Source: Parietichytrium sp. I65-24A (taxonomy: Eukaryota > Sar > Bigyra > Thraustochytrida > Thraustochytriidae). Taken from it: a DNA stretch of 64,000 nucleotides. Within the stretch, counting starts at the first letter, position 1. Each line of letters opens with the position of its first letter. Below the pieces are notes generated by a model. The model worked only from the letters and a program-made list of their open reading frames with translations. It was not told the DNA's origin and searched no databases. Of the stretch, positions 11,456 to 21,750 are shown one piece after another. Position numbers and translations under genes: made by a program. The stretch spans positions 64,317-128,316 of the forward strand of contig BLSF01000038.1 in NCBI GenBank assembly GCA_012862575.1, in the 5' to 3' direction.

Positions 11456-14400
11456 ATGGGCGGGAAGGAAAGAGACGCAGAGAAGGGGCGCGAGCCCAAG
11501 CAACCCGAGTCAGATGCTGCGGCGGAGGGCACGGCGGGCGAAATGGAAAATGTGCCCCCTGTGTCTTTCTGCGGGCTGTTCAAGTTTGCGGATTGGAAAG
11601 ATGTCGCCTTGATGGTAGCTGGTGCACTGGGAGCGATGGCGAACGGCGGCTCGCTTCCTCTATTCAGCGTTCTGCTTGGATCTTTGTTTGATGACTTTGC
11701 AACGCCAGACCCTGAGCTAGTCAAGGAGGCCGGATCAAAGTACGCTAGACTGTTCGGCTACATCGCGGGAGCTATCACTGTATGCGCAGCGCTTCAGTTC
11801 GGCTGTTTCACCATAGCCAGCGAGCGGCAGACACTGCGGATTCGCAAAAGATATCTCGACGCCATCTTGAGGCAGGAGGTGGCATTCTTTGACAAAGGCA
11901 GTGGCCAGCTCTCCTCATCGATTGCGGAAAATACAGTCGTGATTCGCGAGGCAATGGGCGAAAAGCTTGGCCTCTTGTTTCAGTTTATGACCATGTTTGT
12001 AGCCGGCTTTGCCGTGGGATTCACCATTAACTGGAGACTCACTCTCGTGGTCGTTGCCGTTGCGCCTTTGCTTGCTATCGGAGCTGGAATGATGATGAAA
12101 GTCATGGCAGATGCCACTTCTGGCGGGCTTGGAGCTTACGCCCGGGCTGGGTCGATTGCAGAGGAAACTTTTTCCATGATTCGCACTGTCGCGTCTTTTG
12201 GGCTCGAAGACCGTCTTGCCACCCGATATGAGAAGGAGCTCGTTGTAGCGGAAAAACAAGGAGTCAGGAAATCGAAGGTGCAGGGGATCGCCATGGGTAT
12301 CACGATGGGCGTGTACTTCTTAACCTATGCACTCGCATTTTGGTATGGTTCTCAGATCGTGCTTGGCTCAAAAGACGATGCGGCGGTTCTGTACCCTCCC
12401 AACCCAGCATTGGACGCTCGCTGCACAGTTGGCGCAGTTATCACGGTACAGGATGCGCAAGAGCTCAACTGCATCTCCGTCAGCTACGATGAAACCTTCA
12501 CATTCCAGACGGCCGCTGATGTATGCAATTGTTACTCTTGCTTTTGTGGTTGCATCGCCTCGGACGATTGCACCAGCGGCGGGGACATCATTCTTGTCTT
12601 TTTCTCCGTCGTTATTGCCGCCTTCTCTCTGGGGCAAGCTGCCCCAAGTATTGCAGCGCTCAACAACGGAAGGGCAGCAGCGGGAAGGATTTATGCCATT
12701 TTGAAGCGTGATCCTCAGATGGATGCCTCGGGAAAATCTGGTGAGACGCTCGAAAAGTTGGACGGAGACATCGAATTGCAAAATGTCTCTTTCCGTTTCC
12801 CAACTAGACCCGAGCAGCTGCTCTTCGAAAATCTCTCGCTTAAAATTGAAAAGGGCAAAACTACTGCCTTGGTGGGAGGCAGCGGCAGTGGCAAGTCAAC
12901 CATCACTCAACTTATCCAGCGTTTTTACGACCCTGAAGATGGGGGCGTTTTCATTAATGAGAGGAACATCCGCGACCTCAATCTCAGGTGGCTTCGGCAG
13001 CAAATGGCGCTGGTGTCCCAAGAGCCAATCTTGTTTGCCACCACCATTGCAGCGAATATTGCTTACGGAAGCACTGCCGGCAAGACTCCTTCTCGCGAGG
13101 AAGTTGAGAACGCTGCCAGAGCTGCAAACGCCTATGATTTTATCATGGAATTTCCCAACGGTTTCGACACGTTTGTAGGAGAGGGCGGCTCCAGCCTCTC
13201 TGGTGGCCAAAAGCAGCGAATTGCGATCGCTCGCGCGATGATTCGCGACCCCTCTATTCTTATTCTCGATGAAGCGACATCGGCTCTGGACAACGAGAGC
13301 GAGCGCATCGTTCAGGCTGCTTTGGACGAGCTTATGGAACAAAAGGCGCGAACGACAATAGTCATCGCGCATAGACTCACCACTGTTCGCAACTGCGACA
13401 AGATCGTTGTTCTGGGCGACGGAAAACTTTTGGAACAGGGAACGCATGATCAACTCGTCCAAAAGAAGAATGGCTACTACAACGCGCTCCTCGCCGCTGC
13501 CAATAAAACCAAGAAGGAAAGGGCGCAACGTGCCTCGCTCGGTGATGAGGCCGAATCTCCAGTTGAGAAGCGCCTCTCCACCGAAAGCGGTCGGTCCAGC
13601 GCCAAGCGATCGTCCAGTGGTCGCAGCAGTTCGTCTGCAAAGAGGTCTAGTAAACCATCTGACGCGAAGGCAATCGCATCCTTCCCCGATCTTGAGGCTG
13701 CTGCTGCTGCCGAGCATTTTTCGGAACATGCGGACAGCGACAGCATCGACTCGGAGGTAACTGACCAGAAGAGCCAAGCGTCAGTGGCCTCGTCGAAAAA
13801 AGGCAAGGGTGACGCAGAAAAGGAAGAGTTGTACAAGGTCCCTATTCGACGCGTTTTCGCTTTCAGTAAGCAGGAAAAGTGGCTGTACATTCCTGCAACG
13901 CTTGCAGCAATTATCAATGGCGTCCAGCTTCCAATTTTCTCGATCCTTTTTGCTGGTATTGCCTCCGTATACTACAAGCCTACGAGCGAGATCATACAGC
14001 AGGAAGCCAATCGCTATGCACTCTATTTTGTTGCTTTCAGTGTGATTGGGGCGCTCGGCAATCTCATTGCGTTTTGGACGTTTGGAACAATCGGAGAACG
14101 TATGACGACCAGGGTACGTCTGCACCTGTTCAAGGCCATTCTCCGTCAAGATGTGGGATACTTTGACATAAAAGAAAACTCAGTGGGAGCGCTCACAAGC
14201 AGACTCGCAACCGACGCAGCTTTAGTGAAGGCGTCTTTGGCGGACCGGCTCAACCAGGTCGTAATGAATCTTGGAACAGTGGTGGCCGGTTTCACCATTG
14301 CGTTCTTTTACGGTTGGGAGCTGACCTTGTATTTGCTGGCGTTTATTCCTGTGCTCATGCTGTCTGGCTTTCTTCAATTCGCGATCATGTCAGGCATGGC

Positions 14401-15616
14401 AAAAGCAGACGACAAAGCCCTCAGTGACGCAGGTCAGGTTCTTTCAGAGTCTATTCATGGCATCCGGACTGTGACAGCTTTCGAGCTTCGCCCCAAGGTT
14501 GTTGGCCTGTACGAAGGCTTTTTGAACAATGCCTCCAAACTAGCGACCCGAAAAGGGCTCATTTCCGGGGCCGGATTCGGCTTTAGCCAAGGTGTGATTT
14601 TCGCCATGTACGCATTCGCTTTCTACATGGGCTCCAAACTCATCGCCCGTGGGGATTACGATTTGCAAAAGCTGCTCAATGTCTTCTTTGCGGTGGTAAT
14701 GCTTGGCGTTGGTGTTGGTCAGTCCGCTGCAATGGCTCCTGATGTCGCAAAAGCCGGAGTAGCTATCTCGAACGTTTTTAAGGTCATTGACAGAAATTCC
14801 AAGGTTGACCCGTCCCTCAAGAGTGGTTCCAGGGAAGAAGCCGTCTCCGGAGAGGACATCTCATTCGATGCGGTGGACTTTTCGTACCCATCTCGCCCCG
14901 AAGCCAAGGTGTTTGACAACTTCTCCTTGCGCATCAAGGGAGGCAGCACAGTCGCGCTTGTTGGCCAGTCCGGCAGCGGAAAGAGTACGGCCATCTCTCT
15001 GTTGGAGCGTTTCTATGACCCAGCTGCTGGAGAGATTGTGTTTCAGGGGATGCCGCTCAAAGATGCGAACGTGTCATGGCTTCGATCATCCAAGCTTGGG
15101 TTGGTTCAGCAGGAGCCCAACCTGTTCGCAGGCACAGTGTTTGAAAACATTGCTTTTGGTGTTCCAGATGCCGATCTTGCCGAAAGCATGGGTCTTGTCC
15201 CTGAAGATAGAGTCATTGATGCTGCAAAGGCTGCAAATGCCCACGAGTTCATTTCCCAGCTCCCCGACGGGTACCAGACTTCTATTTCGTCCTCGACATT
15301 GTCTGGAGGTCAAAAGCAGCGCATTGCCATAGCCAGGTGCCTCATTCGCAACCCAGAGGTATTGCTGCTGGACGAAGCCACAGCAGCACTAGACAACGAA
15401 AGCGAAGCTATCGTCCAAGCCGCCCTCGATGACCTCATGAGCGCTCACAACAAGACGACAATCGTGGTTGCGCACCGCCTCAGCACGATCAAAAACGCTG
15501 ACATGATTTGCGTTGTCCACCACGGCCAAATCATCGAGCATGGAACCTATTCGCAACTCCTTTCCCGGAGCAACTCTGCCTTTTCTAAGCTCCACCGCGC
15601 TCAAAACAAAAAGTAA
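11456..15616 (+). CDS. Full-length ABCB (P-glycoprotein/MDR-type) ABC exporter, divergent paralogue
   Basis: This intronless 1386-residue exporter starts at ATG 11456 (G at -3, G at +4). Order: polar N-terminus; TMD1 (~45-400); NBD1 with GGSGSGKST (~472), LSGGQKQR and LILDEATSALD; a Ser/Lys/Asp-rich linker (~680-780) with many SS/RSS blocks that could be phosphorylated; TMD2; NBD2 with GQSGSGKST (~1168), LSGGQKQR and LLLDEATAALD. It shares the eight-cysteine insert between TM5 and TM6 (~312-377) with the minus-strand neighbour at identical spacing in the central C-x-C-x2-C-x-C-x-C run. One oddity is the segment before the NBD2 signature, YQTSISSSTLSGGQ. The neighbour has YQTMVGEKGSQLSGGQ, so the usual X-loop GE-G is missing and two residues are lost. 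The protein may therefore have asymmetric NBDs. Family is certain, substrate unknown. Confidence 0.95.
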   Translation: MGGKERDAEKGREPKQPESDAAAEGTAGEMENVPPVSFCGLFKFADWKDVALMVAGALGAMANGGSLPLFSVLLGSLFDDFATPDPELVKEAGSKYARLFGYIAGAITVCAALQFGCFTIASERQTLRIRKRYLDAILRQEVAFFDKGSGQLSSSIAENTVVIREAMGEKLGLLFQFMTMFVAGFAVGFTINWRLTLVVVAVAPLLAIGAGMMMKVMADATSGGLGAYARAGSIAEETFSMIRTVASFGLEDRLATRYEKELVVAEKQGVRKSKVQGIAMGITMGVYFLTYALAFWYGSQIVLGSKDDAAVLYPPNPALDARCTVGAVITVQDAQELNCISVSYDETFTFQTAADVCNCYSCFCGCIASDDCTSGGDIILVFFSVVIAAFSLGQAAPSIAALNNGRAAAGRIYAILKRDPQMDASGKSGETLEKLDGDIELQNVSFRFPTRPEQLLFENLSLKIEKGKTTALVGGSGSGKSTITQLIQRFYDPEDGGVFINERNIRDLNLRWLRQQMALVSQEPILFATTIAANIAYGSTAGKTPSREEVENAARAANAYDFIMEFPNGFDTFVGEGGSSLSGGQKQRIAIARAMIRDPSILILDEATSALDNESERIVQAALDELMEQKARTTIVIAHRLTTVRNCDKIVVLGDGKLLEQGTHDQLVQKKNGYYNALLAAANKTKKERAQRASLGDEAESPVEKRLSTESGRSSAKRSSSGRSSSSAKRSSKPSDAKAIASFPDLEAAAAAEHFSEHADSDSIDSEVTDQKSQASVASSKKGKGDAEKEELYKVPIRRVFAFSKQEKWLYIPATLAAIINGVQLPIFSILFAGIASVYYKPTSEIIQQEANRYALYFVAFSVIGALGNLIAFWTFGTIGERMTTRVRLHLFKAILRQDVGYFDIKENSVGALTSRLATDAALVKASLADRLNQVVMNLGTVVAGFTIAFFYGWELTLYLLAFIPVLMLSGFLQFAIMSGMAKADDKALSDAGQVLSESIHGIRTVTAFELRPKVVGLYEGFLNNASKLATRKGLISGAGFGFSQGVIFAMYAFAFYMGSKLIARGDYDLQKLLNVFFAVVMLGVGVGQSAAMAPDVAKAGVAISNVFKVIDRNSKVDPSLKSGSREEAVSGEDISFDAVDFSYPSRPEAKVFDNFSLRIKGGSTVALVGQSGSGKSTAISLLERFYDPAAGEIVFQGMPLKDANVSWLRSSKLGLVQQEPNLFAGTVFENIAFGVPDADLAESMGLVPEDRVIDAAKAANAHEFISQLPDGYQTSISSSTLSGGQKQRIAIARCLIRNPEVLLLDEATAALDNESEAIVQAALDDLMSAHNKTTIVVAHRLSTIKNADMICVVHHGQIIEHGTYSQLLSRSNSAFSKLHRAQNKK

Positions 15617-16659
15617 CCCGGCAGTAAAAAAATACACTGTTTAACTTGTTCCTGTTCACAATCTTATTCACCGACAGTGTTTACTGAACGAAAAACAAAA
15701 TCAACAAGAGATGGTGCATGGCGCATCATGATCCCTTTTCCTCCAATGCCTCCTCTTCTGGACATGGCATCCACTTTCTCGAACGGATGTCCGCCAAATC
15801 CATCCCAATCCACACTTTTCGGAACCAAACTCACAACTCAGATCCCTGATCCCGGATGCCCTCCATTACCAACACCCAAGTCGCCAAGTCTATCTCGAGA
15901 TAGAGGCATGTGCACACCAGTGTGCGCTAGCGACATCGCTGAAAACTCAGCAAACTCCCATAGTTTCAGACACGTGAATGCTAGCGTTCCTAAAGTTGAA
16001 CCTAGTGCATTATTGCATCGGAAAGCATCGGGTAGCAGTGATTCTGCTAATTCTTATTCTACTCTCTGAGCGCGTTTGCTAAACGTAGTGTATTACGTTA
16101 GGCGAGAAACGCGAGAAACCCATTTCCATTTCTCAAGAAGGTTTGGTCATGTTTGGTCAGTGTAATTAGTGTAATACACTGAGTACACTGAGTCGTCAGT
16201 GTGCGGCAAGACAAGATCGATCGTGACGTCGATCTATGCCACAATGGTACGCACTGGCAATGGCAATGGCACTGGCACACCAATTAATAGCACACAATGC
16301 CTCGGTCGAGTCTTGAAACATCTTGAAACGCTAGTACTTGTAATCGATACGCTCACCGCTCATATTCATCGATTGTGTCAGCCGTCAAGTTCGAGCAAAA
16401 AGCACACTGCACTCGCGACTGCCGTCGTGCTCTGGCTGGCGTCCATCGGCGAGGCTCGAGCATGGGCAGATAGCTGAGCGGACCATCGGCACGGCCAAAG
16501 GGCAGGTTGAGTTGCGGACTGGGCGTGCCAGCTAGTCCACAGCGAGATACGCGGATGGTACAGGAGAGAGTGCTCAAAGTGGTTTGTTGTTGTCGGGTCA
16601 AGCCCACGGCAGATCCGGGGCGGAACGAGGCAGTTGTAGGCGGGAATCGAACAAAGGGG
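15617..16659. other. Intergenic region upstream of the CDPK-like kinase
   Basis: This holds the 3' flank of the ABCB gene and the promoter/5' leader of the kinase. The kinase frame is open back to 16507 but begins there with TTG. The in-frame ATG at 16555 has C at -3, and the stretch it adds has no conserved feature, so it is treated as leader. Confidence 0.5.
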
Positions 16660-18522
16660 ATGGGAAACAAGGCATCCATCCGGCATCGTGGCAAAGCGGG
16701 GAGGCCAAGAGATGGCAAACGTGACGACTCGGTGTCGAGCAACAGCTGGGAAGAGGGGAGCGAAGCATCCATGGCATCGGAGTTGCAAAGCGAGCCGTCA
16801 AACCAATCACTTGACTCGCGATGCATCTACGACGAATACTCGATCGTCAAAGAGCTTGGGCACGGCGCTTTCTCTCGCGTTTACAAAGGGATTCATCGCG
16901 AGAATGGAAATGTGGTGGCCATCAAGGTAATGGCAGTTGACACGCTCGACCGAGAGATGAACAACATTGTAAACAACGAAATACGCATCATGCGAAAGGT
17001 GAAGCGCGAGCTGTCCTCGTTCAAAAGCAGTATTGTGCAATTGGAAGACGTCATCCGCGAGAGCGGGAGAGTCTGCTTGATAATGGAGTACCTTAGCGGC
17101 GGAGAGCTGTTTGATCGCATTGTCCAGAAGAAGATATACAGTGAGCAAGACGCCGCGCTAATATTCAGCCGGATTGTACCTGCCGTCCAAGCGCTTCATT
17201 CTAAAGGAGTGATCCATCGTGACATAAAGCCTGAAAATTTGGTGTTCATGAACGCGATGGATGACTCTCCAATCAAGCTGATGGACTTTGGGTTGTCTTT
17301 GATCGAAGGCGAGCCAGATCCGCATCTCTCGGTAGAGTACGTCGGAAGCCCAGGGTACGTCGCGCCAGAAGTCTTGCTTGAGAAGAGCTACCGAAAGGAG
17401 AACGACGTGTGGTCGTTGGGGGTACTGCTCTACATCCTCTTGGTTGGTAGGCCCCCGTTTCGGGGCCGGACGCCAGAGGAGCAAGCCGCAAATATCACCG
17501 CAGGAAGGTACACGCTCACTGGAAGACCTTGGCGACAGGTATCGGACAAGGGCAAAGATTTGGTGTCCAAGATGCTTCAAACGAACCCGAGCTCGCGCAT
17601 CAAGCTCCCCCAAGTCATGAAGCATCCTTTTATCGTTGAGATCAGCAGGGAGAACAGCAAGCACCTGGGCAATACCCTTGGGGAGCTTCGTAAGACGCGA
17701 GACCACATGCAGCTGAGACTGGCTGCTGAAACTGCCATCAATCAAGCCACCGTCGAATTGCGTGAAACTCTGATGCGTTTACTTGAGGAATCAACTGAAA
17801 ATGCTGCCGGACTCAGTCTCACAGACTTGACGAGAATTATCACCGCGCTGCAGAGCATTCGGGATGAAGGAGCCATCGATTGCAAACGCTTCACGGAGCT
17901 ACTTACTGACCTCGGGTTTGGCAAGTGGCCACTGGAGGAAATGTTTGAAATACTCGCGCGCCAGAGCAGTACGCTTCGAGACAACCGCACAAAGCTTCGG
18001 CAATCGAGCCGTCTCGAAGGAGACCCTGGGCACCTTGTCGTTGAAATCGATGAGCTTGTCGTCGGACTTTCGGTGATGGTTGCGAGGGAGTCGCGCGATC
18101 GCGTGCTTGAGTTTCTGTTTGCCTTTCTTTCCGAGAATGGATCTTCCAAGTCCATATCTACAAAGAGCCTCGTGAAAGTATTGAGAGTAGTTGCTTCGTA
18201 CCAGAGCCCTGGTGACAACGCTGCTCGTCGCCAGCATATTGCTTACAGCTTGGCATCTATCTTCGGAGTGGCAGAACCACAGGGTGAGGCTTTGCTTAGT
18301 TTCGATGCGTTCAAGCAGGGAATCATCGATTTCGGTGACGATGTCCTCCAGGATTTCGTCTTTACTCCCGTGCGCTCTATCGCTGACACCGTTTACTCAC
18401 TGGACCGGGGAGTAATCACTAAGCGCCCAACAGTGCGCCGTTTGGCCAACTATCTCTCTCGCATGGCGGCTTACTCGCGTTCTGTGAACGCCGCATACCA
18501 CAACAAACATTCTGAACAATAA
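16660..18522 (+). CDS. N-myristoylation-type Ser/Thr kinase, CDPK-like with degenerate C-terminal EF-hand region
   Basis: The predicted 620-residue protein starts at ATG 16660, giving MGNKASIRHR, a textbook N-myristoylation start, so plasma- or endomembrane attachment is likely. A serine-rich spacer precedes a kinase domain at ~58-325. It has GHGAFSRVY glycine loop, VAIK with K89, HRDIKPEN with D188, DFG at 209-211 and APE at 235-237, so catalysis should be intact. CaMK/CDPK features are the ELFDRI and LLYILLVGRPPF segments. The C-terminal ~290 residues are helical with weak EF-hand-like spacing (for example around SENGSSKSISTKSL) but no canonical D-x-D-x-D-G loop. Ca2+ control may therefore be lost, or the region may be a different regulatory module. 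An earlier in-frame ATG at 16555 would bury the Gly-2 signal. The kinase call is certain; the CDPK assignment is probable. Confidence 0.9.
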   Translation: MGNKASIRHRGKAGRPRDGKRDDSVSSNSWEEGSEASMASELQSEPSNQSLDSRCIYDEYSIVKELGHGAFSRVYKGIHRENGNVVAIKVMAVDTLDREMNNIVNNEIRIMRKVKRELSSFKSSIVQLEDVIRESGRVCLIMEYLSGGELFDRIVQKKIYSEQDAALIFSRIVPAVQALHSKGVIHRDIKPENLVFMNAMDDSPIKLMDFGLSLIEGEPDPHLSVEYVGSPGYVAPEVLLEKSYRKENDVWSLGVLLYILLVGRPPFRGRTPEEQAANITAGRYTLTGRPWRQVSDKGKDLVSKMLQTNPSSRIKLPQVMKHPFIVEISRENSKHLGNTLGELRKTRDHMQLRLAAETAINQATVELRETLMRLLEESTENAAGLSLTDLTRIITALQSIRDEGAIDCKRFTELLTDLGFGKWPLEEMFEILARQSSTLRDNRTKLRQSSRLEGDPGHLVVEIDELVVGLSVMVARESRDRVLEFLFAFLSENGSSKSISTKSLVKVLRVVASYQSPGDNAARRQHIAYSLASIFGVAEPQGEALLSFDAFKQGIIDFGDDVLQDFVFTPVRSIADTVYSLDRGVITKRPTVRRLANYLSRMAAYSRSVNAAYHNKHSEQ

Positions 18523-19143
18523 GTAGAACATTTAAAAATACCCCCATGTAGATTTCTCTCGACAGCCCCGCGCCGTACGAACATCTCGCGTCTTTGAATT
18601 TGCAGTTGACCATCTCAATAATAATAGCCCGTGAACTAGCGCAGGTAACCACATCTTGATTGCATGCAAACTTTTTTTGGCTCTGCAGACTCTTTGCTCC
18701 ACTTTGACAAACCATAAGACACAGGCCAAGTATCGCAGCTCTTTTCCCTTCTGGCATTCACAGTCAGGGCAGACAGATGGCCGGCCGGTCGGTCCACCAA
18801 AGCTTGTCAAACTTTCTCTGTTGCCAGAGATGCCAGAGATGCGAGAGGATGCAGACACATAGACCTGGACGTCTGTCTCAAAGAGTCTCAAAGAGTCTCA
18901 AGCATTCTCAAGCCCAGAAACCGTTGGCCATGCTCTAGACTTTATTCCTACGGCCAACCAAGACTGGTTGAACATGGTTGAACCAAAAGCTTTGAAGCAA
19001 GATGGTGGAAACGAGCAGCTTACATGCACGACGCAAGCGGAGCGGAGTAGAGGAGCACAGGAGAAATAGACATAGCGGGCGAGGACGGACACGTTATAGC
19101 GCGAGCCAGACGATTCAAGAGAGCGAGCAAGCGGCAGTTCGTG
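18523..19143. other. Intergenic region; no gene seen
   Basis: A 621-bp tandem-gene spacer: kinase 3' flank and promoter of the next gene. A short AAAGAGTCTC direct duplication lies near 18878-18900. Nothing else is recognisable. Confidence 0.5.
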
Positions 19144-21009
19144 ATGGCAGAGCCAGAGCAGGAGCAGGAGCAGCAGAGGAAGTGGGGGGCAGACACGTAC
19201 AGCAAGTGGGACCACTTTGATGAGGATGAGGACGAGGACGAGGCAGGGGAAGGCGCAAAAGGCGGTACGAAGGAGCCTCTGAAAACAACGTTCTTCGACT
19301 TTGGTGAGCGTGAGCTGAAGGTGCAAGACGTTGATTTTGTCGAAGGATGCGTGAAGCCTTCGACGGAGAGGCAGATCAAGAATCTCGAGCAGTCCACGAA
19401 CGAGGTTTGGCAGGTCTTGGTACGGAAATTGCGTGTTTGGTCCGCTTCCAGTGCGGGCTCTCCAGACGGAGAGGGCGCGATACCATGTCGACCGTACAGC
19501 ATCATGGTCACTGCGCTCCACCCGTCCGGGACAATATTGTCGCAAGAGGTCTGCAGCCCGCCTGAGTCATACCCAAGCGCCAAGTCCGTTTTCGACCTCT
19601 TGCTCGAAACCATCTTAAACCCGCGAACAGGGTCGCAGCGCCGCCCTCGATCTATTACCTTTCCGGACGTCGACCTTGCCTCCCAACTGTTCAAGTCCTT
19701 CGCTAGACTGGGGGTGGAGGTGTCTTATTTGAGCGAGGCCGATGGCGTGGACGAAGTCGTTAGCAAGTTCAGCGAGCTACTCGTCCAAAAAGACATTGCT
19801 TCCGTTGGTCCAACAAGCGAGCGGCCAGGATGTCTGGCAGTACCTGGAGTGACGAGCAAATTGCTTGGCGGGGCTTATCAAGCTGCAACGGACTTTGCCA
19901 AATGCGAGCCGTGGTCAATACTCCATGAGCGGCGCGCATTTCAGCTGCAAACGACCCAGCCCGTGTCTCTGGTCACAGGAGAAGCCAAAGGCACGGGTAC
20001 CGGGATAACGATCGAGCCGGGTAAGATCTGGGTGAGCGTATTAGGACAGGGCGCGTACAGAGCTGTAAAACAAAAGCAAATTGCGCCAGGTGCGGGAGCT
20101 TTTGGTGTGGCAGTGTTCTTTTCAAGACTGGATCTTGAAGCAAGGCTGGTTCCAAAGGGAGAGAAGATATTTATTAGCGAAAAGGAGGTGTCCGAGGCTG
20201 AGAAGTGCGCTCAAACTGGGCAAACAAAGGAGGAACTTGGTCGCGAGCTCAAGAAAACCAAGCCACGCAAAATGGACATTCGAACTGGCGAAGAGCTACT
20301 CTACGCCGACAACGAGGCGCTCAAGCAGCACTGGCCAAGCGTACGAAAGTTTGCGATAAATATGGAGGACGTCGAGAAGGGGAGAGAGAGCGGTAGAGAA
20401 CACTGGCTAGGCGTCGAGTGCACAGCTCTATTTGAAGACATGACAGCAATTCCATTTGATGATTTGGACGCGGTGGAACAGCACCACTTCGCAATGCCTG
20501 CTATTGGGTCCATTGATACCTTGGGTGCGAGCGTGTTCCCGCTGTTTCTGCAGTTCAAACGAGGAGAGCCAGAACGGCCATCCGCGGAGCAGCTCTTCTG
20601 GATTGAGTTGGCTCTTCAAACGGTCTGCTTGGCTTTGAAAGAAGGAGCAAATGGCGCAAATCTCCGATCCAGTGATCAGTTCGATTTGAAGGTGAAATGT
20701 GGCTCTGCACAACATGAGACTGTCGACGTAAAGGTCAAGCCAACCCCAGTCTTACTGGTGTCTGAGGCCATGGCATCTTTGGAGAGGAAGCGGGCTCAAG
20801 AAGCTGCCGCAAAGGAGGAGGTGGAAGGAAAGGGCGACGATGACGAAGAAGATGAGGAGCAGAGTATTGGCTCTGACACTGGAGAGCAAATAGCGGAGAC
20901 GTCTGGAAAGACTGGCACTTCCGAAGAGGCCCACGAAAAGCTGCAAGACGACAAGATCTTGGAAACAGCCCCTACATCGCAGGATGCCAAGCAATGCATC
21001 CTCAGCTAG
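19144..21009 (+). CDS. Acidic protein with DUF6930/DUF7309-like core and C-terminal CaaX box
   Basis: The product is 621 residues from ATG 19144; the frame is open one codon further but starts there with GTG. The N-terminus carries WDHFDEDEDEDE, a WD-F-acid motif. The central part includes RPGCLAVPGVTSKLLGGAYQ followed by WSILHERRAFQL, which resembles, from memory, a DUF6930/DUF7309-type region found in plant and bacterial proteins of unknown role. A Lys/Glu-rich coil and an acidic low-complexity tail follow. The last four residues are C-I-L-S, a good farnesylation-type CaaX box, so membrane attachment by prenylation is predicted. No catalytic motif was found. The open frame is certain, the domain name is tentative and the function unknown. 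Confidence 0.85.
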   Translation: MAEPEQEQEQQRKWGADTYSKWDHFDEDEDEDEAGEGAKGGTKEPLKTTFFDFGERELKVQDVDFVEGCVKPSTERQIKNLEQSTNEVWQVLVRKLRVWSASSAGSPDGEGAIPCRPYSIMVTALHPSGTILSQEVCSPPESYPSAKSVFDLLLETILNPRTGSQRRPRSITFPDVDLASQLFKSFARLGVEVSYLSEADGVDEVVSKFSELLVQKDIASVGPTSERPGCLAVPGVTSKLLGGAYQAATDFAKCEPWSILHERRAFQLQTTQPVSLVTGEAKGTGTGITIEPGKIWVSVLGQGAYRAVKQKQIAPGAGAFGVAVFFSRLDLEARLVPKGEKIFISEKEVSEAEKCAQTGQTKEELGRELKKTKPRKMDIRTGEELLYADNEALKQHWPSVRKFAINMEDVEKGRESGREHWLGVECTALFEDMTAIPFDDLDAVEQHHFAMPAIGSIDTLGASVFPLFLQFKRGEPERPSAEQLFWIELALQTVCLALKEGANGANLRSSDQFDLKVKCGSAQHETVDVKVKPTPVLLVSEAMASLERKRAQEAAAKEEVEGKGDDDEEDEEQSIGSDTGEQIAETSGKTGTSEEAHEKLQDDKILETAPTSQDAKQCILS

Positions 21010-21750
21010 CCATCATATCTCGGTCGCCCTTACGGCCTTAGCTTGGCGGTGCTCTTCACAACATCTTGAAACCCCTCAGGCTCGAGAATACCCCGAGGTA
21101 AGACCGTTTCCCCCACGACATCGCCATTGACCCATGGCCCATTAGAGATCACCCATCCCGCAAGAATGGGTTGTCATAGATTCACAACGAGTTGGTCGTG
21201 CCATTGCGCCCATTTCTTCCAAATTCCAAAGAATCGAGAAAAGATTAATTTACTGTTAATTGGATTGCCTGAAGCCACTCACATCGAGTACTAGTACCTT
21301 AATCACTTCGTCAGGCCAGCCACTAAAAGTACGGCACATTTACGCTAACATAAGTAAAGAAATTTCTTTTTGGGAATCGAGCACACAACCATCTTTACCA
21401 CGTTTACACATACATTCTTTATGGCTCGTGTAGCGATGGATGCAATAGAGGCCTTGCTTGCTCGCCCCACCAACCAAGGAAAACCATAATCCAGCTCCCA
21501 CCAACATCTCCCAACTCCCCTGTCAGTACTGAGTACAGTCACAGAAGAAGCGACAAAAGGCGAGCAAACAACCACCTTGCCTTTTGACCAAGCTCTCTCG
21601 CTTCCCAATGAGATCAATGATTGATTAGATTCAAACAAGAAAGCCAACGCCTTGAGAAAAATAAAAGCGTCCAGGTCCAGGGCCGCTTCTTCTCGTCCTT
21701 CTTTCCCTCCTTACCTTCCTCGCTCCCTCGCTCGCTCCATTCCTGTCCCA

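Noticed and set aside
12896-13777. 293-codon minus-strand frame
   Set aside because: Antisense of the plus-strand ABCB gene.
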